This document shows, one piece after another, positions 60,901 through 64,000 of a stretch of 64,000 nucleotides of DNA. Both the position numbers and the translations under genes were made by a program. Source of the stretch: Streptomyces bungoensis (GTDB lineage Bacteria > Actinomycetota > Actinomycetes > Streptomycetales > Streptomycetaceae). Where the stretch lies: contig NZ_KQ948862.1 in the NCBI RefSeq assembly GCF_001514215.1, forward strand, positions 62,001 to 126,000, in the 5' to 3' direction. Positions within the stretch are counted from its first letter, which is position 1; each line of letters starts with the position of its first letter. Under the pieces are notes generated by a model, which did not search any database, was not told the DNA's origin, and saw nothing but the letters and a program-made list of their open reading frames with translations.

Positions 60901-62496
60901 ATGACCGTTTTGGAAGAGACGACGGGTGAGCGGACCGGCGAGCCGACGGACGCCCGCGGACGGGTCGCCGAGCTGCACACGATCCGTGCGCAGGCCGTGG
61001 CCGGCCCCAGCGAGAAGGCGACCGAGGCGCAGCACGCCAAGGGCAAGCTGACGGCCCGGGAGCGCATCGAGCTGCTCCTGGACCCGGATTCCTTCCAGGA
61101 GGTCGAGCAGCTGCGCCGGCACCGGGCCACCGGGTTCGGTCTGGAGGCCAAGAAGCCGTACACCGACGGTGTCGTCACCGGCTGGGGCACGGTGGAGGGC
61201 CGCACGGTCTTCGTCTACGCCCACGACTTCCGGATCTTCGGCGGCGCGCTGGGCGAGGCCCACGCCACCAAGATCCACAAGATCATGGACATGGCCATCG
61301 CGGCCGGTGCCCCGCTGGTCTCCCTGAACGACGGCGCCGGCGCGCGCATCCAGGAGGGTGTCAGCGCGCTGGCCGGCTACGGCGGCATCTTCCAGCGCAA
61401 CACCCGGGCCAGCGGCGTCATCCCGCAGATCTCCGTGATGCTCGGCCCGTGCGCGGGCGGCGCGGCCTACTCGCCGGCCCTGACGGACTTCGTGTTCATG
61501 GTCCGCGAGACCTCGCAGATGTTCATCACCGGCCCGGACGTGGTCAAGGCCGTCACGGGCGAGGAGATCACCCAGAACGGCCTCGGCGGCGCCGACGTGC
61601 ACGCGGAGACCTCCGGCGTCTGCCACTTCGCCTACGACGACGAGGAGACGTGCATCGCCGAGGTGCGCTACCTCCTGTCGCTCCTGCCGCAGAACAACCG
61701 CGAGAACCCCCCGCGGGTGGACTGCTCCGACCCGGTGGACCGCCGCTCCGACGTCCTGCTGGACCTGGTCCCGGCCGACGGCAACCGGCCGTACGACATG
61801 GCCAAGGTCATCGAGGAGATCGTCGACGACGGCGAGTTCCTGGAGGTCCACGAGCGCTGGGCCCGCAACATCATCTGCGCCCTCGGCCGGCTCGACGGCC
61901 AGGTGGTCGGCATCATCGCCAACCAGCCCCAGGTCCTCGCGGGCGTCCTGGACATCGAGGCGAGTGAAAAAGCTGCGCGCTTTGTCCAAATGTGTGACGC
62001 TTTCAATATCCCGATCGTCACCTTCCTGGACGTCCCCGGGTTCCTCCCCGGTGTCGACCAGGAGCACGGCGGAATCATCCGCCACGGCGCGAAGCTCCTC
62101 TACGCCTACTGCAACGCGACCGTGCCGAGGATCTCGCTCATCCTGCGCAAGGCGTACGGAGGTGCCTACATCGTCATGGACTCCCAGTCGATCGGCGCCG
62201 ACCTCACCTACGCCTGGCCGACGAACGAGATCGCGGTGATGGGCGCGGAAGGCGCCGCCAACGTCATCTTCCGCCGCCAGATCGCCGGCGCCGAGGACCC
62301 CGAGGCCATGCGCCAGAAGATGGTCAAGGAGTACAAGGCCGAGCTGATGCACCCGTACTACGCGGCCGAGCGCGGCCTCGTGGACGACGTCATCGACCCG
62401 GCGCAGACCCGCGAGGTACTGGTCAAGTCGCTGGCCATGCTGCACACCAAGCACGCCGACCTGCCGTCCCGCAAGCACGGCAACCCGCCGCAGTAA
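60901..62496 (+). CDS. pccB: Propionyl-CoA carboxylase beta (carboxyltransferase) subunit
   Basis: 531 residues. Carboxyltransferase fold: KGKLTARERIELLLDPDSF near residue 48, GGALGEAHATKIHKIMDMA near 115, NDGAGARIQEGV near 145, LGPCAGGAAYSPALTD, and the second half TFLDVPGFLPGVDQEHGGI near 380 with the oxyanion glycines. An Asp in YIVMDSQSIGAD near 427 probably corresponds to the residue (Asp422 in S. coelicolor PccB) that favours propionyl-CoA. Followed by the epsilon subunit; the biotinylated alpha subunit is not in the window. Confidence 0.92.
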   Translation: MTVLEETTGERTGEPTDARGRVAELHTIRAQAVAGPSEKATEAQHAKGKLTARERIELLLDPDSFQEVEQLRRHRATGFGLEAKKPYTDGVVTGWGTVEGRTVFVYAHDFRIFGGALGEAHATKIHKIMDMAIAAGAPLVSLNDGAGARIQEGVSALAGYGGIFQRNTRASGVIPQISVMLGPCAGGAAYSPALTDFVFMVRETSQMFITGPDVVKAVTGEEITQNGLGGADVHAETSGVCHFAYDDEETCIAEVRYLLSLLPQNNRENPPRVDCSDPVDRRSDVLLDLVPADGNRPYDMAKVIEEIVDDGEFLEVHERWARNIICALGRLDGQVVGIIANQPQVLAGVLDIEASEKAARFVQMCDAFNIPIVTFLDVPGFLPGVDQEHGGIIRHGAKLLYAYCNATVPRISLILRKAYGGAYIVMDSQSIGADLTYAWPTNEIAVMGAEGAANVIFRRQIAGAEDPEAMRQKMVKEYKAELMHPYYAAERGLVDDVIDPAQTREVLVKSLAMLHTKHADLPSRKHGNPPQ

Positions 62497-62531
62497 CCCT
62501 GCGGACACCTCTTCCACGGAGACTGACACCC

Positions 62532-62720
62532 ATGGACAACGCTGAGATCCGCGTCGAGAAGGGCCACGCCGAGCCCGAAGAGGTCGCCGCCATCACGGCC
62601 GTCCTCCTGGCCCGCGCGGCCGCCGCCCCCTCCGCCCCGGTGCACCGCGCCCGCCGCAGGGCCGGCTGGCGCCGCCTGGAGCGCGAGCCCGGCTTCCGCG
62701 CCCCGCACAGCTGGCACTGA
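62532..62720 (+). CDS. pccE: Acyl-CoA carboxylase epsilon subunit
   Basis: 62 residues. IRVEKGHAEPEEVAAITAVL followed by an Ala-rich helix and a tail ending GWRRLEREPGFRAPHSWH is the standard epsilon-subunit pattern found only beside actinobacterial carboxyltransferase genes. It stabilises the alpha-beta complex and raises activity. It starts 35 nt after pccB. Confidence 0.92.
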   Translation: MDNAEIRVEKGHAEPEEVAAITAVLLARAAAAPSAPVHRARRRAGWRRLEREPGFRAPHSWH

Positions 62721-62733
62721 TCCCGCACGCGGA

Positions 62734-62767
62734 CGAAGGGCCCCTCTCGAAAGAGAGGGGCCCTTCG
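62734..62767. terminator. Terminator between pccE and conservon
   Basis: A perfect 15-bp stem CGAAGGGCCCCTCTC / GAGAGGGGCCCTTCG with a GAAA tetraloop, lying between the convergent pccE and cvnD genes; it probably works in both directions. Confidence 0.9.
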
Positions 62768-62804
62768 TGATGTCCGGGCGCGCCCCCGAAGGGGCGCGGA
62801 ACGG

Positions 62805-63386
62805 CTACCGCAGCCGCGCCATCAACGCGTGCTCCACGAGGGTGATCAGCGCCGACTTGGCGTCCGCGCGGTGGCGGGCGTCGGTCGTGATGATCGGGGT
62901 GTCGGGGCCGATCTGCAGCGCCTCGCGCACCTCGTCCGGCGAGTACGGCTGGTTGCCGTCGAAGCCGTTGAGGGCGATGACGAAGGGCAGACCCGAGTTC
63001 TCGAAGTAGTCGACCGCCGGGAAGCAGTCGGCGAGACGCCGGGTGTCCACCAGGACGATCGCGCCGATCGCACCGCGGACCAGGTCGTCCCACATGAACC
63101 AGAAGCGGTCCTGGCCCGGCGTGCCGAACAGGTACAGGATCAGGTCCTGGTCCAGCGTGATACGGCCGAAGTCCATGGCGACCGTGGTGGTCGTCTTGTC
63201 ACCGGTGTGGGTGAGGTCGTCGATGCCGGCCGAAGCGGACGTCATGACGGCCTCTGTGCGCAGCGGGTTGATCTCCGAGACAGCACCGACGAACGTGGTC
63301 TTGCCCACGCCGAAGCCGCCCGCCACCACGATTTTCGCGGAGGTGGTGGAGCGGGAAGGACCGCCGCTAGAGCTTGCGAAGTCCAC
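62805..63386 (-). CDS. Conservon GTPase (CvnD-type)
   Basis: 193 residues. A small Ras-like ATP/GTP-binding protein: P-loop GGFGVGKTTFVGAV near residue 23, switch motif FGTPGQDRFWFMWDDL near 87, and LNGFDGN in place of NKxD near 140. Conservons encode a sensor kinase, a roadblock protein, a DUF742 protein and this GTPase, which form a membrane-associated signalling complex comparable to eukaryotic G-protein systems. Its start overlaps the end of the DUF742 gene by 20 nt. Confidence 0.92.
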   Translation of the reverse strand: MDFASSSGGPSRSTTSAKIVVAGGFGVGKTTFVGAVSEINPLRTEAVMTSASAGIDDLTHTGDKTTTTVAMDFGRITLDQDLILYLFGTPGQDRFWFMWDDLVRGAIGAIVLVDTRRLADCFPAVDYFENSGLPFVIALNGFDGNQPYSPDEVREALQIGPDTPIITTDARHRADAKSALITLVEHALMARLR

Positions 63387-63936
63387 TGAGCACCCTTTCG
63401 AGCAGTGTCACGTCTGGCTGGCCACCGGCGTTCTCGTCGCCGCCGGGCTGATGGATGGCGACCAGGCCCGCCTCCGCCAAGTCGGCGACGAGGATCCTGG
63501 CCACGCCGAGGGGGATGGTCAGCAGCGCCGAGATCTCGGCGACCGACTTGATCTCCCGGCACAGGTTGCAGATCCGCTGATGCTCGGGCAACTGGCCCTG
63601 CATCTGGTGCGGAGCGGCGGTGGTGTGCACCAGCGCCTCGATGGCGAGCTGGTAGCGCGGGCGGGTCCGGCCGCCGGTCATGGCGTACGGACGCACCAGG
63701 GGGTTGTTGGCTGCCGAGGCCGGCGCCGGCTCGGGGCGGCGCTGCGGCTGGACCGGCTGGATCCGCGGGGCCGGCGGCTGGTCGTACGGCGAGGGGCCGG
63801 GGCCCTGCGGGGCGTACGGCTGCCGGTGGCCGGGGGAGGAGGGGAAGTTGTACCGGTTCGCCGAACCGTCGCCCTGGCCCTGTGCGGGGCCGTACGACCA
63901 GTTGCCCGAAGACGAACCGCCTGGGGGTGTTGCCAC
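63367..63936 (-). CDS. Conservon DUF742 protein (CvnC-type)
   Basis: 189 residues, GTG 63936 with GGAGGAGGAG six nt upstream. A Pro/Gln/Gly-rich, disordered N-terminal half (about 80 residues) precedes the DUF742 domain: VRPYAMTGGRTRPRYQLAIE, HQRICNLCREIKSVAEISAL, and the winged-helix-like IPLGVARILVADLAEAGLV. It is the third gene of the conservon; the roadblock and kinase genes lie beyond the right edge. Confidence 0.92.
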   Translation of the reverse strand: MATPPGGSSSGNWSYGPAQGQGDGSANRYNFPSSPGHRQPYAPQGPGPSPYDQPPAPRIQPVQPQRRPEPAPASAANNPLVRPYAMTGGRTRPRYQLAIEALVHTTAAPHQMQGQLPEHQRICNLCREIKSVAEISALLTIPLGVARILVADLAEAGLVAIHQPGGDENAGGQPDVTLLERVLSGLRKL

Positions 63937-64000
63937 TTTCTCCTCCTCCGACCGTGCCGGGCACCCATACGTGTGGAGCCGCGTCCCGAAACCTTACGGT

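Noticed and set aside
63937..64000. End of a conservon roadblock (CvnB) gene at the right edge
   Set aside because: An in-frame TAA (63996-63994) may be its stop, but only four further bases are in the window, too little to call a gene.

Overview
The window is high-GC chromosomal DNA (strong G/C bias at third codon positions, many GTG starts, GTGA/ATGA stop-start overlaps, long perfect hairpin terminators) from a Streptomyces-type actinomycete. The gene order ligA - GGDEF/EAL gene - gatCAB - GGDEF/EAL gene - ilvBNC - serA - proline catabolism - leuB - ilvE - urease - cimA - propionyl-CoA carboxylase - conservon matches, from memory, the core region of S. coelicolor around SCO5490-SCO5542. That comparison is recalled, not computed. 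I saw no rRNA, tRNA, CRISPR array, insertion sequence or prophage.

Layout. 1-5015: a partial DUF427 gene, LOG-family hydrolase, short-chain dehydrogenase, MetE-like protein and NAD-dependent DNA ligase (ligA). 5275-7518: a membrane GGDEF-EAL enzyme (RmdB-like) with a TTA codon. 7556-9156: a TetR gene divergent from a DUF4267 membrane gene with two matching operators, then a cupin gene broken by a small palindromic repeat. 9249-12820: gatC-gatA-small protein-gatB. 12884-24719: methyltransferase, small membrane proteins, MMPL transporter plus GNAT acetyltransferase, a large LuxR-type ATPase regulator, a lipoprotein sugar dehydrogenase, an aldo/keto reductase and a D-2-hydroxyacid dehydrogenase. 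24908-28134: a small basic ORF translationally coupled to a second GGDEF-EAL gene (CdgC-like) whose EAL domain is degenerate.

28168-33758 holds the ilvB leader peptide and attenuator, ilvB, ilvN, ilvC and serA. 33857-36136 is a DHA2 drug-efflux gene divergent from its TetR gene. 36143-40245 is proline catabolism: a PucR-type regulator divergent from proline dehydrogenase and P5C dehydrogenase. leuB and ilvE follow. 43409-47491 is an operon of fused urease gamma/beta, urease alpha, agmatine deiminase and a TetR gene. cimA (isoleucine from pyruvate) follows, behind what looks like its own Ile-codon attenuator. With ilvBNC, leuB and ilvE, this makes the region a dispersed branched-chain amino-acid locus with at least two attenuators.

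49438-60747 looks accessory and secretory: GPP34 protein, lipoprotein, a divergent GH30/GH3 glycosidase pair, a Gly-rich TPM-like membrane protein, YceI, a small M15-like secreted protein and a Tat-exported family 8 polysaccharide lyase. The window closes with pccB-pccE and, on the opposite strand, the last two genes of a conservon (DUF742 protein and GTPase).

The items most worth a second look are the cimA attenuator, the TTA codon in the c-di-GMP gene, the 20-codon insertion in proline dehydrogenase, the repeat-disrupted cupin gene, and the small ORF coupled to the second GGDEF-EAL gene.
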